Assembly: GCF_040256645.1 (NCBI RefSeq)
Contig: NZ_CP158281.1
Location: 2,790,001-2,854,000, forward strand
Direction: 5' to 3'
Source of the DNA: Brevibacterium sp. CBA3109
GTDB taxonomy: Bacteria; Actinomycetota; Actinomycetes; Actinomycetales; Brevibacteriaceae
Length of the DNA stretch: 64,000 nt
The position numbers were made by a program, and so were the translations under genes. The notes under the pieces are model-generated. The model was not told the origin of the DNA, ran no database searches, and was given only the letters and a program-made list of their open reading frames with translations. The number at the start of each line of letters is the position of its first letter. Positions within the stretch are counted from its first letter, which is position 1. Shown here in pieces: positions 23,723-32,601 of this stretch.

Positions 23723-24691
23723 GTGATCGAACTGCGCAGTCTGCGGAAGGTGTTCTCGGGCACCGTCGCTCTGGAGGAGATCGACCTGTCGGTCCCTGCC
23801 GGAGAGATCCACGGCATCGTCGGCCGCTCCGGCGCCGGCAAGTCCACACTCATCCGCTGCCTGACCGGACTCGATTCGCCGACGTCGGGCACGGTCGCCA
23901 TCGACGGCGTCGACCTCACAGATCAGTCCGGCTCCGGTCTGCGTCAGGCCCGTCGCAGCATCGGCATGGTCTTCCAGCACGTGAATCTCCTCGATTCCCG
24001 TACCGCCCTGCACAACGTGGCCCACCCGCTGCAGATCGCTGGGGTCTCCAAGTCCGAACGCCTGTCCAAGGCGCGCGAGCTGCTGGAGATAGTCGGCCTC
24101 GGTGATCGTGTCGACAACTATCCCGCCCAGCTATCCGGCGGTCAGAAACAACGCGTGGGCATTGCCCGGGCGCTGGCCGCCGAACCCAAGGTGCTGCTGT
24201 GTGATGAGCCCACCTCGGCGCTGGATGCCACCACCACGGACCAGATCCTGGGCCTCATCCGCTCCCTTCGTGATCGCCTGGGCATCACCGTCCTCATCAT
24301 CACCCACGAGATGTCCGTCATCCGCGAGATCTGCGATTCGGTGACCCTGTTGGCCGATGGTCGGGTGGCCAAGACAGGCACCCTCGCCGAGGTCATCTCC
24401 GAGCCCGGATCGGACCTGTCCAAGGATCTTGTGCCCCTTCCACCCATCACTTTGGACGAGGCGGACACCGCCCTCGTCGAGGTGTCGCTGGCCGGTACCA
24501 GCCTGCCCAAGGTCCTGACCAGTGCACAGTCGGTTGGGGTCGGCGCCGAGGCGATCCTCGCCGGTGCCGTCGAAACCATAGAGGGCAGGCAGGTCGGTCG
24601 GATCCGCTTCACGGTCGCAGGGCCGGCCCAGTCGCAGGAGCTCATCGCCGCACTGGACGCGGACGGAATCTACGCGGAGGAGGCGGCCTGA
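23723..24691 (+). CDS. metN: methionine ABC transporter ATP-binding protein MetN
   Basis: The GTG at 23723 is preferred because GAGGAGG lies just upstream; it gives 322 residues. Walker A GRSGAGKST (about 34-42), signature LSGGQKQRVGIARAL (about 137-151) and Walker B VLLCDEPTSALD (about 157-168) are all present. A C-terminal NIL domain (about 250-322) is the methionine-sensing part of MetN. It powers uptake of D/L-methionine with MetI and MetQ, whose genes follow directly. Its stop overlaps metI (TGATG). Confidence 0.92.
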   Translation: MIELRSLRKVFSGTVALEEIDLSVPAGEIHGIVGRSGAGKSTLIRCLTGLDSPTSGTVAIDGVDLTDQSGSGLRQARRSIGMVFQHVNLLDSRTALHNVAHPLQIAGVSKSERLSKARELLEIVGLGDRVDNYPAQLSGGQKQRVGIARALAAEPKVLLCDEPTSALDATTTDQILGLIRSLRDRLGITVLIITHEMSVIREICDSVTLLADGRVAKTGTLAEVISEPGSDLSKDLVPLPPITLDEADTALVEVSLAGTSLPKVLTSAQSVGVGAEAILAGAVETIEGRQVGRIRFTVAGPAQSQELIAALDADGIYAEEAA

Positions 24692-25365
24692 TGAACGACC
24701 CCACATGGTTCGACAACCCGGCGATCACGCAGCAGATGCTGCCCGCCACTATCGAGACCCTGCTGATGACCCTGTGGTCGACCGGCCTGGCCGTCCTCAT
24801 CGGGCTGCCCCTGGGGATCTGGCTGTTCACCACATCGAAGGGCGGGCTCAAGGCTCGGCCCGCGCTCCACCGGATGCTCTCGCTCATCGTCGACATCACG
24901 CGCTCGATCCCGTTCATCATCCTCATCATCGCCCTCATCCCCTTCGCCCGTTTCGTGGTCGGTTCGGCCCTGGGCTGGCAGGCGACCGTGGTGTCCCTGA
25001 CCATCGGTGCGATCCCCTTCTACGCCCGCCTCGTCGAGAACTCGCTGCGTGAGGTCTCCGAAGGCAAGGTCGAAGCTGCCCTGATGATGGGCGCCTCGAA
25101 CGGTCAGGTGATCCGGCAGGTCTTCGTCCCCGAAGCGAAGCCCGGGCTCATCGGGGCCGCAACGGTGACCTCGGTGACCTTGGTGTCCTACACGGCCATG
25201 GCAGGCGCCGTGGGCGGCGGCGGTCTGGGAGCGCTGGCGATCTCGTACGGCTACCAGCGGTATCAGGCAGACACGATGCTCGCGTGCATCATCGTCCTCG
25301 TCATCATCGTCGCGCTCATCCAGTTCATCGGCGACCGGCTCGCTCGCGTCGTCGACCACCGCTGA
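24691..25365 (+). CDS. metI: methionine ABC transporter permease MetI
   Basis: A 224-residue inner-membrane protein with about five helices and the BPD permease loop (EAALMMGASNGQVIRQVFVPEA, about residues 129-150, including the EAA-x3-G motif). RSIPFIILI and SYTAMAGAVGGGGLG are typical of MetI. It forms the channel of the MetNIQ methionine transporter. The start overlaps the metN stop. Confidence 0.92.
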   Translation: MNDPTWFDNPAITQQMLPATIETLLMTLWSTGLAVLIGLPLGIWLFTTSKGGLKARPALHRMLSLIVDITRSIPFIILIIALIPFARFVVGSALGWQATVVSLTIGAIPFYARLVENSLREVSEGKVEAALMMGASNGQVIRQVFVPEAKPGLIGAATVTSVTLVSYTAMAGAVGGGGLGALAISYGYQRYQADTMLACIIVLVIIVALIQFIGDRLARVVDHR

Positions 25366-25456
25366 GGCCGGCCCGACAGCACACGGCCTCATCGATGAAG
25401 ACTCACCGCATCGAAATTCTCGTCACACCAACGACACACATCACACAAGGAGAACC

Positions 25457-26293
25457 ATGAAGATCAAGCTCACCGCCCTCGCCGCGAGCGCGACCCTGCT
25501 GCTCACAGGCTGCGGCCTCGTCGGCGGCGACACCGATTCCGTGGGCGAGGAGGACGGCGGCATCACCAAGCTCACGATCGGCGCCACACCGGTGCCCCAG
25601 GGCGATGTCCTGCGCTTCGTCGACGAGAATCTCGCTGAGGATGCCGGTCTCGATCTCGAAGTCACCGAGTACACGGATTACACCCTGCCGAACAAGGCCC
25701 TGTCCGACGGTGACATCGACGCCAACTACTTCCAGCACAAGCCCTACCTCGATTCAGAGGTCGAGGGCCAAGGCTACGAACTCACCGCGTTCGACCCGAT
25801 CAACCTCGAACCCTTCGCACTGTTCTCGAAGTCCATCAAGGACGTGGACGACCTGCCCAAGGGCGCAAAGGTCGGCATCAACAACGATCCTGCCAACCAG
25901 GGTCGTGCGCTGAAGATGCTCGAAGAGGCCAAGGTCATCACCCTCAAAGATGGCGTCGACGCGGTCGATGCGAAGCTCTCCGACGTCGAGGACAACCCGA
26001 AGGACGTCGAGTTCGTCGAGGCCGATGCCGCACAGCTGGCTCGCACCCTCGATGACGTCGACGCCTCGGTCATCAACGGCAACAACGCTCTGGAAGCCGG
26101 ACTCAGCCCTGCCAAGGACGGAATCGTCCTCGAGGACGCCAAGGACAACCCCTACGGCAACTTCCTCGCCGCGCGCACCGCGAACAAGGACGATGAGAAC
26201 ATCAAGAAGCTCGACGAGCTGCTCCACTCCCCCGAGGTGAAGAAGTTCATCGAAGACAAGTGGTCAGACGGATCGGTGCTGCCTAGCTTCTGA
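25457..26293 (+). CDS. metQ: methionine-binding lipoprotein MetQ
   Basis: A 278-residue lipoprotein. The signal MKIKLTALAASATLLLTGC ends with the lipobox Cys at residue 19. The mature part is a NlpA/MetQ fold: LTIGATPVPQGDVL, QHKPYLDSEV, GAKVGINNDPANQGRAL and NPYGNFLAAR. It binds methionine outside the cell and delivers it to MetI. It follows metI by 91 bp, has AAGGAG upstream, and a strong terminator follows it. Confidence 0.92.
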   Translation: MKIKLTALAASATLLLTGCGLVGGDTDSVGEEDGGITKLTIGATPVPQGDVLRFVDENLAEDAGLDLEVTEYTDYTLPNKALSDGDIDANYFQHKPYLDSEVEGQGYELTAFDPINLEPFALFSKSIKDVDDLPKGAKVGINNDPANQGRALKMLEEAKVITLKDGVDAVDAKLSDVEDNPKDVEFVEADAAQLARTLDDVDASVINGNNALEAGLSPAKDGIVLEDAKDNPYGNFLAARTANKDDENIKKLDELLHSPEVKKFIEDKWSDGSVLPSF

Positions 26294-26309
26294 GTTCCCG
26301 GCACTCGTC

Positions 26310-26361
26310 ATAGTGGGCCCGCGTGCGATTCTGTTGCAGAAATCGCACGCGGGCCCACTAT
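26310..26361. terminator. long hairpin terminator after metQ
   Basis: A perfect 21-bp inverted repeat (26310-26330 and 26341-26361) encloses the loop CTGTTGCAGA, 17 bp after the metQ stop. It ends the metNIQ operon. Confidence 0.85.
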
Positions 26362-26501
26362 CATCGCCGCCGCTGTTGAGCTTTCTGAGGCGGTGAGGCC
26401 ACGACGGTCCGATTCCCTCGCTATTCCGAGTTCCGATGGCACAATGCTGAAAGGGGGATTTCCCTCATTCGCGAACGCATCAGTGTCGTTGGGAGCGCAG
26501 C

Positions 26502-27275
26502 ATGAGCAGAACAATCGGAATCATCGGAGTCGGAGAGATCGCCTCGGCGATTGTGGAAGGATCGTGTGCCGGTGCCGACCACCCGGACTTCCTCCTCTCT
26601 CCGCGCAATGCCGAACGCTCGGCCCGACTGGCGAGTGACTTCGACCGGGTCGAGGTCTGCGAGAGCAATCAGGACGTCATTGATCGCAGTGAACACATCA
26701 TCCTCTCCGTCCTCCCCCAGCAGACCGAGGCTGTGCTCGCCGAACTCGACATTCCCTCTGATCGCACAGTGATCAGCGCGATCGCGGGAGTCTCAACTCA
26801 GACACTGTCCCCGCTCCTGCCCCAGAACCCGACCATCGTTCGGATCATCCCGCTGCCGCCAGTGCGCGAGCGCCGCGGCGTCACCGCGGTCTTTCCCGCT
26901 CACGCCGAGGTCGAAGACTTCTTCGATACCCTCGGCGGGAGCGTGGTCGCAGAGACCGAGGAACTCTTCAGCACCCTCTCGGCCACGACCGCGACGATGT
27001 CGGCCTACTATGCCTATCTCCAGACGATCGCCGATTGGCTCGTGGGACAGGGATGGGACCGGAACGACGCCGAGCGCATCGTCCGCGGACAGTTCGCCGG
27101 CCTGGGCAACACCCTGGCAACCACCGACGCCTCGTTCTCCGCCCTGGTCGCCGGCCACGAAACTCCAGGTGGGCTCAACGAGATGCTCCACCGCGAGTGG
27201 CTGGATGAGGACAATCGTGATGCGCTGGCGGCATCACTCGACCGCGTCTTCGCGCGGGTGACCGGCGCCGAGTGA
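26502..27275 (+). CDS. pyrroline-5-carboxylate reductase-like NADP-binding protein
   Basis: A 257-residue protein with an N-terminal Rossmann motif (IGIIGVGEIASAI, about 5-17) and the ProC/F420-oxidoreductase pattern: HIILSVLPQQTEAVL, IAGVS, VRIIPLPPVRERRGVTAVF (equivalent to the IPN/MPN loop of ProC), and a helical C-terminal dimerisation part. ProC reduces pyrroline-5-carboxylate to proline, but this protein has LPP in place of the usual MPN-type loop. It may be a paralogue with another imine substrate. It is preceded by a terminator and stands alone. Confidence 0.7.
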   Translation: MSRTIGIIGVGEIASAIVEGSCAGADHPDFLLSPRNAERSARLASDFDRVEVCESNQDVIDRSEHIILSVLPQQTEAVLAELDIPSDRTVISAIAGVSTQTLSPLLPQNPTIVRIIPLPPVRERRGVTAVFPAHAEVEDFFDTLGGSVVAETEELFSTLSATTATMSAYYAYLQTIADWLVGQGWDRNDAERIVRGQFAGLGNTLATTDASFSALVAGHETPGGLNEMLHREWLDEDNRDALAASLDRVFARVTGAE

Positions 27276-27357
27276 CGCAGGCGGACTGCCCGAGGCTCTC
27301 GAGACCACACCCGCCCCCAGCACATAGACGGTCGTGGGATTCGTTAGGATCGCACCT

Positions 27358-27921
27358 ATGCCTCAGCACTCTCCGATCACCGTGTCGATCTCTCGCACCG
27401 TCTTGCCCGAGCACCACCGCCGGTTCAATGCGTGGGTGCAGGCGGGACAGGAACTGGCCCGCGAGCGCGACGGGTATCTGGGATCCGGGTGGGTGAGAAC
27501 ATCCCCTGATTCGGACGAATGGCACGTGCTCTATCGGTTCGCCGATGCGAAATCGCTGCGCTCCTGGGACGAGTCCGAGGACAGGCGGTGGTGGATCGAG
27601 AGCGCATCCGAACTCGTCGAGACCACCCGGGTCGAACATCGGACGGGCATCGAGGGCTGGTTCGAGCCGCAGGGTGAGGAGAGTCTGACGATCCCCGAAA
27701 CGGTCGTGCCTCCGCGGTGGAAGCAGGCAGTGAGCATCTTCCTGCCGTTCTTCCCACTGAGTCTGCTCTCGACGCTCCTCCTCATGCCGCAGCTGGAGAG
27801 CTGGCCGACAGTGCTGGCCGTCCTGCTCAACATCTGCATCCTCACACCCCTGATGACCTACATCTTCCTGCCGGCGAGCACCCGATTGCTGCGACCCTGG
27901 CTGAACAAGCCCCGCCAGTGA
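27358..27921 (+). CDS. ABM-domain protein with C-terminal membrane hairpin
   Basis: From the ATG at 27358 the protein has 187 residues. The N-terminal 95 residues form an antibiotic-biosynthesis-monooxygenase-like ferredoxin fold (EHHRRFNAWVQAGQELA, GYLGSGWV, WHVLYRFADAKSL). Two hydrophobic helices follow (about 122-140 and 148-168). This two-part plan matches a family of small membrane-anchored ABM-superfamily proteins of unknown substrate. The ATG was chosen over one eight codons upstream because the family pattern begins here. Confidence 0.75.
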   Translation: MPQHSPITVSISRTVLPEHHRRFNAWVQAGQELARERDGYLGSGWVRTSPDSDEWHVLYRFADAKSLRSWDESEDRRWWIESASELVETTRVEHRTGIEGWFEPQGEESLTIPETVVPPRWKQAVSIFLPFFPLSLLSTLLLMPQLESWPTVLAVLLNICILTPLMTYIFLPASTRLLRPWLNKPRQ

Positions 27922-27984
27922 AGCAGCTGCCCATCGCCGAGGTTGCCCGCGCTCAGCGTCGAACGCTCAGTCCCGGTCGCAGGC

Positions 27985-29775
27985 TCAGAACAGTCCGGTG
28001 ATGTTGCCGTCCTCGGTGACGTCGATTGTCAGCGCCGAGGGCACCTTGGGCAGGCCGGGCATCGTCATGATGTCACCGGCGATGACGACCACGAAGCCGG
28101 CACCGGCAGAGAGTCGCACGTCTTTGACCGCGATGATGTGATCCTTCGGTGCTCCCCGCAGGCTGGCATCGGTGCTCAGTGAGTACTGGGTCTTGGCGAT
28201 GCAGATCGGCGCATCGCCATAGCCTTCGTCCGTGAACTGCTTGAGCTTACGTTTGACCTTGGTCGGCAGGTCGACGTCGGCGGCACTGTAGATTCGCTGT
28301 GCGATCGTGCGGATCTTCTCCTCCAGCGGACGGTCCAATTCGTAGCTGTACTGCCCCTGTGGTCCTGGTGCCGAGGAACCCGCCGCGGGGGCCTCGGCGT
28401 CTCCGGATGCAACGCCTCCGACGAAGAACGAACCGTCATCGACAGCCGCCCCTGCATTCCCCGCACCTCCGGCAGCTTCGACGACCGCCTCGGCCAGTGC
28501 CAACGCACCCTTGCCGCCATCGGCCCAGTGGGTCGACTCGACAGCTGAGATGCCCTTCGAGCGCAGATGGCTGATCGCAGCGGCCATCTCCTCGTCGGTG
28601 TCTGTGGGGAACCGGTTGAAGCACACGACCGGGGTCAGCCCATAGATATTGAGCAGATTGTCGCAGTGGTGCTCGAGGTTGACCATACCGCCGAGGATCG
28701 CCTCGGTGTTGGGCGTCTGCACGTCCTTGACCTCGACACCACCGTGGTACTTCAGCGCACGCAAGGTGGCCACGACGACCACAGCCGAGGGCCAGATGCC
28801 TGCGGTGCGGCACTTGATGTCGAGGAATTTCTCGGCACCCAGGTCGGCACCGAAGCCGGCCTCGGTCACGGTCCAGTCGCCCAACGTCATCGCCGCCCTC
28901 GTCGCCAGCAGGCTGTTGCAGCCGTGGGCGATGTTGGCGAAGGGACCGCCGTGGATGAACGCCGGCGAATGCTCCAGGCTCTGGACCAGATTGGGCGAGA
29001 GCGCATTGCGCAGCAGTGCGGTCATTGCCCCGGCAGCACCGATGTCGGAGACCGTGATGGGTTCACGTGTCCGGCTGTGGGCGAGGACGATTCGACCCAG
29101 GCGCTCCTTGAGGTCGGTCAACGAGGTGGACAGGCAGAAGACCGCCATGACCTCGCTGGCGACGACGATGTCGAAGGCATCCTCGCGGGGCACTCCCCCG
29201 TTGATACCGCCGAGTCCGACGACGACTCCGCGCAGCTCCCGATCGTTGAGGTCGACGACGCGGCGGATGTGGATGCGCCTGACGTCGACGTCGAGTTCGT
29301 TGCCGTGGTGGATGTGGTTGTCGAGCATGGTCACGGCCAGGTTGTTCGCCGCGGCGATGGCCGCGAAGTCGCCGGTGAAGTGGAGGTTGATGTCCTCCAT
29401 CGGCACCACCTGGGCGTATCCGCCGCCGGCTGCTCCGCCCTTCATCCCGAAGACCGGCCCCATGCTGGGCTCACGCAGGGCGAGGATGGCCTTGCCGACT
29501 TCGGGTTTCGAGCGTGCGAGTTCGTTGAGCCCATCGGCCAGTCCGATGCTCGTCGTGGTCTTGCCCTCGCCCGCCGGTGTTGGGCTCATGGCGGTGACGA
29601 GGATGAGTTTGCCGTCGGTGTTGGATTCGGCTGCTCTGTCGAGAACGTCGATGGGGACCTTGGCCTTGGTCCATCCGTAGGGGACGATGTCCTCTTGTGC
29701 CAAGCCCAGTCCAGCGGCGACATCGACGATGGGATCGAGCTCGGCGTTGAGCGCAATATCGAGATCTATGGTCAT
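27985..29775 (-). CDS. fhs: formate-tetrahydrofolate ligase
   Basis: From the ATG at 29775 the enzyme has 596 residues. It shows the ATP-binding loop SPTPAGEGKTTTS (about 64-76), MKGGAAGGGYAQVVPMEDIN, LTGDFAAI-type sequences, and FPTDTDEE. It joins formate to tetrahydrofolate, feeding one-carbon metabolism. The family usually has about 555-560 residues. The surplus is a Gly/Ala/Ser-rich insertion at about residues 433-470 (EAAGGAGNAGAAVDDG and following), just before the C-terminal part. The frame stays open upstream to 29880, but the conserved N-terminus begins at the chosen start. Confidence 0.93.
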   Translation of the reverse strand: MTIDLDIALNAELDPIVDVAAGLGLAQEDIVPYGWTKAKVPIDVLDRAAESNTDGKLILVTAMSPTPAGEGKTTTSIGLADGLNELARSKPEVGKAILALREPSMGPVFGMKGGAAGGGYAQVVPMEDINLHFTGDFAAIAAANNLAVTMLDNHIHHGNELDVDVRRIHIRRVVDLNDRELRGVVVGLGGINGGVPREDAFDIVVASEVMAVFCLSTSLTDLKERLGRIVLAHSRTREPITVSDIGAAGAMTALLRNALSPNLVQSLEHSPAFIHGGPFANIAHGCNSLLATRAAMTLGDWTVTEAGFGADLGAEKFLDIKCRTAGIWPSAVVVVATLRALKYHGGVEVKDVQTPNTEAILGGMVNLEHHCDNLLNIYGLTPVVCFNRFPTDTDEEMAAAISHLRSKGISAVESTHWADGGKGALALAEAVVEAAGGAGNAGAAVDDGSFFVGGVASGDAEAPAAGSSAPGPQGQYSYELDRPLEEKIRTIAQRIYSAADVDLPTKVKRKLKQFTDEGYGDAPICIAKTQYSLSTDASLRGAPKDHIIAVKDVRLSAGAGFVVVIAGDIMTMPGLPKVPSALTIDVTEDGNITGLF

Positions 29776-29908
29776 AGTGCCATCATGCCGCTTCCCAGCT
29801 GGTTTGTGACCACCAATCGAGAGTGAATTCGCACCATCTGCACCGAGTTCCACGACTCGCAACAGCGACCGGCTGGTCATTTCGCGAGAAACCAGCGCAA
29901 CCCTCGAC

Positions 29909-30898
29909 CTACTCCTCCGGCAGCATTCCGGCTGCTTCGACGGCGCTGGCCACGATCTCGTCGAGGTCGAACTCGGCCTTCCAGCTCAGCAGCGCGGAGA
30001 TCCGGGACACGTCGGCGACGAGTGCGGGAGGATCTCCTGCACGACGCTCACCCATCTCGGGCACGATCTCACGTCCGGTCGCCTCGGCGATGGCGTCGAT
30101 GACTTCCTTGACGGACGCTCCCGTTCCGGTGCCCACATTGAACACCGTCTCCGAGGTGGCCCCGGACTTCATGTAGTCGAGCGCGGCGATGTGGGCCTCG
30201 GCGAGGTCCTTGACGTGGACGTAGTCGCGGATGCAGGTGCCGTCGGCGGTGTCATAGTCGTCGCCGAAGATGATGGGGGCCTTGCCGTCGGCGATACGGC
30301 CGAGGACGATCGGGATGAGGTTCATGACGGCGGTGTCGGCGAGGTCTGACCAGCCGGCACCGGCGACGTTGAAGTAACGCAGCTTCACAGCGTTGAACTT
30401 CTGACCGCGCATTGTCGCCGAGGTGATCGCATTGTCGATCATCCACTCGCCGATGAGCTTCGTCTGGCCGTAAGGGTTGATCGGTCGGCAGTCGAGATCC
30501 TCGCCGACCATGTCGACATCGGGCATGCCATAGGTCGCGGCCGATGATGAGAAGACCAGGGATTCGATGCCGGAGCGTTCGGCGGCTGCCAGAACATTCG
30601 TCAGTCCACCGACGTTCTGGCGGTAGTACATGATCGGTTCTTCGACCGATTCGCCCACCTGCTTCTTCGCGGCGAAGTGGATGATCGAGTCCACCGAGTG
30701 CTCTTCGATTGCGGCAACGAGGCGGTCTTCGGCGTCGGAGGCGGCAAGGTCGAGGTTGACGATCGGCAGACCGGTGACTCGACTTTCGATCCCGGTGGAG
30801 AGGTCGTCGACGACGAGCACGTCATCGCCGCGCTCCGACAGCAGCCGCACTACGTGGGAGCCGATGTATCCGGCACCTCCGGTCACCAGAACACTCAT
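29909..30898 (-). CDS. galE: UDP-glucose 4-epimerase GalE
   Basis: A 329-residue short-chain dehydrogenase of the extended type. It has the NAD loop VTGGAGYIGSH (5-15), the catalytic Ser within FSSSAATYG (116-124) and the YxxxK pair Y143/K147 in NPYGQTK. It interconverts UDP-glucose and UDP-galactose, supplying galactosyl donors that could serve the wall-polymer genes in this window. It stands alone, 130 bp from fhs on the same strand. Confidence 0.92.
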   Translation of the reverse strand: MSVLVTGGAGYIGSHVVRLLSERGDDVLVVDDLSTGIESRVTGLPIVNLDLAASDAEDRLVAAIEEHSVDSIIHFAAKKQVGESVEEPIMYYRQNVGGLTNVLAAAERSGIESLVFSSSAATYGMPDVDMVGEDLDCRPINPYGQTKLIGEWMIDNAITSATMRGQKFNAVKLRYFNVAGAGWSDLADTAVMNLIPIVLGRIADGKAPIIFGDDYDTADGTCIRDYVHVKDLAEAHIAALDYMKSGATSETVFNVGTGTGASVKEVIDAIAEATGREIVPEMGERRAGDPPALVADVSRISALLSWKAEFDLDEIVASAVEAAGMLPEE

Positions 30899-31313
30899 GT
30901 GCCGATCTCTCTTTCACTAGCTGACTCACAGCGGTCGATGCGCGCCGCCGTACTCACAACAGAATACGTGACCAGCCCAGCTTCCCAGACATCAAGGCAC
31001 GCTGAGTGACCGGTGTGGAGTTGCCCGGAGTCGGGACGACCTCTGTGCAAACTCTCGCATCACTGCAAGAGTGGAAATGCCGACGTCCACGTCGACACGT
31101 GCTCCGAGATCATTCGGGTGCCGCAAGAACATGACTCACTCTCAGCGACTTCGCTCACGCGTCTACGTCGCAGACAGCGGCTGACCGTTCGGGGACTGCC
31201 CGTCGTTCGGCCCTGCTGCGATAGACCGCAACAACGCGAATTCCCGCACCCGACGACGCCGATGGGCACCGTCGAATGCGGGAACGCAGTCTCTTGCGGT
31301 CAGTCTGCTGCCG
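30899..31313. other. gap upstream of galE
   Basis: I see no supported gene, only short out-of-context open frames. The galE promoter should lie near the left end of the gap. Confidence 0.5.
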
Positions 31314-32354
31314 TCAGTCTGCCAAGGCCGTTGCAACGTCATAGCGCAGTATCGCCGCCATTCCGTCGGCGACGTCACCGTCGATGAGGCCAACCTCGGC
31401 TGAGGAGAGAACAGCGTCAGCCAGGATCGGACCCTCGCCTTCAGATCTGACGTCGTAGTTGAGGAGTACGGTCGCGACGGCCCCACGCTGAACAGCTTGA
31501 GAGACCTTCTCCTGCCCTTCCACAGCCAGGTCGTGCGCCTTGCTGTAGGACAGGTTCTCAGTGTGTTCGCGCTGCTTCGCCTGGACGCGGTCGGAAGCCA
31601 GCGACTTCAAAGCACTGTAGAGCGCCTCTTCGGCAGCATCGTCATCCGTGCCTCCCTGCGAAACCTCCTCCAGGAGTTCGCCGGCTCTGGTCGAGAGTTC
31701 GGCCTTCACTGCAGTCCTGCCCTGAACCTCACCGGCAACGACGACGAGTTCCGGGGCGCGAACACGAACGATCTCATCGACATGGTCGGCAACCGCGCGA
31801 GCGTTGTCTTTGACGATCTCATCGGCACGACGCCGAATCTGATTGTGCGACAGGGCTCCTTCACGTGGTGCGTGAATGTCCTCGTCGCTGTCGCCGCTGA
31901 CAAGTGACTCATCGTGCTGCGTCGCCTCATGCTGAGGGGATACACGCAGCTCACGGATGGTTGCGCCTTCCTGGTCGGCGATGATGAGGACCAGGTCGAC
32001 CAAACGAGATCCTTCACGGACGTAGGCACCCAGCTCAGGGAATTGGCCATAATGTGCGACGTCACCGGTGCCGAGTGCAGCATCCCAATGTTCGTCGAGG
32101 ACGATCCCGCCGGCATTGGCAACGACGATTCGCCCGTCGGTCTGAACTTCCGTGATGTCTTCGACGATCAATGTGTCGTCGAGGTGGGCAAGAATCTCCT
32201 CCGCTGCCCCGGCGCTCGCCAGGTTCTCACGGAGCTCGTCCCATCTGAGACGCACCTGCTTCTCGGCATCAGCGGCGGGAGAGCGTCCTTCCATGTAGAC
32301 GGTGGCGAAAGGTCCCTGTTGGTCATAGACGGTGCGTAGAGTTTCGAGGTTCAT
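31314..32354 (-). CDS. Rv2629-like ribosome hibernation factor (bacterial eRF1-like)
   Basis: From the ATG at 32354 (MNLETLRTVY) the protein has 346 residues. It resembles the Rv2629/baeRF class of archaeo-eukaryotic-type release-factor relatives: MNLETLRTVYDQQGPFATVYME at the start, a central DGRIVVANAGGIVLDEHWD part, and the C-terminal eRF1 domain-3-like end with VLLNYDVRSEGEGPILADA. Recent work placed Rv2629 and Balon among ribosome-bound dormancy factors. It would bind the A site of idle ribosomes in starvation or cold. The family name is from memory. The gene stands alone. Confidence 0.75.
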   Translation of the reverse strand: MNLETLRTVYDQQGPFATVYMEGRSPAADAEKQVRLRWDELRENLASAGAAEEILAHLDDTLIVEDITEVQTDGRIVVANAGGIVLDEHWDAALGTGDVAHYGQFPELGAYVREGSRLVDLVLIIADQEGATIRELRVSPQHEATQHDESLVSGDSDEDIHAPREGALSHNQIRRRADEIVKDNARAVADHVDEIVRVRAPELVVVAGEVQGRTAVKAELSTRAGELLEEVSQGGTDDDAAEEALYSALKSLASDRVQAKQREHTENLSYSKAHDLAVEGQEKVSQAVQRGAVATVLLNYDVRSEGEGPILADAVLSSAEVGLIDGDVADGMAAILRYDVATALAD

Positions 32355-32601
32355 CATCAGCTCCTCAACTGTTCTCGTCGACATCTGCCGACGATCGTGG
32401 AAAGTTCGAAGACGACTGGGCAGCCCGGAAGCATAGTCGAGCGTGACCTCAGCGGCTCACGGTGACTCGATCAGCTCCGTTCGTCATCAGTGCCACATAT
32501 GCGCGGTCTACTCCAGGCTTGCACCTATCACCGGTGCTTGTAAACAGCCATCCCACGGGTACCGTCAGTTGCCCGGGGGGAAGGTCGTCGTCCTCGTCCG
32601 C

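Noticed and set aside
28567..29826. Long open frame on the plus strand opposite fhs
   Set aside because: It is antisense to the conserved Fhs protein and reads as charged low-complexity sequence. The second plus frame at 28649-29680 was rejected for the same reason.
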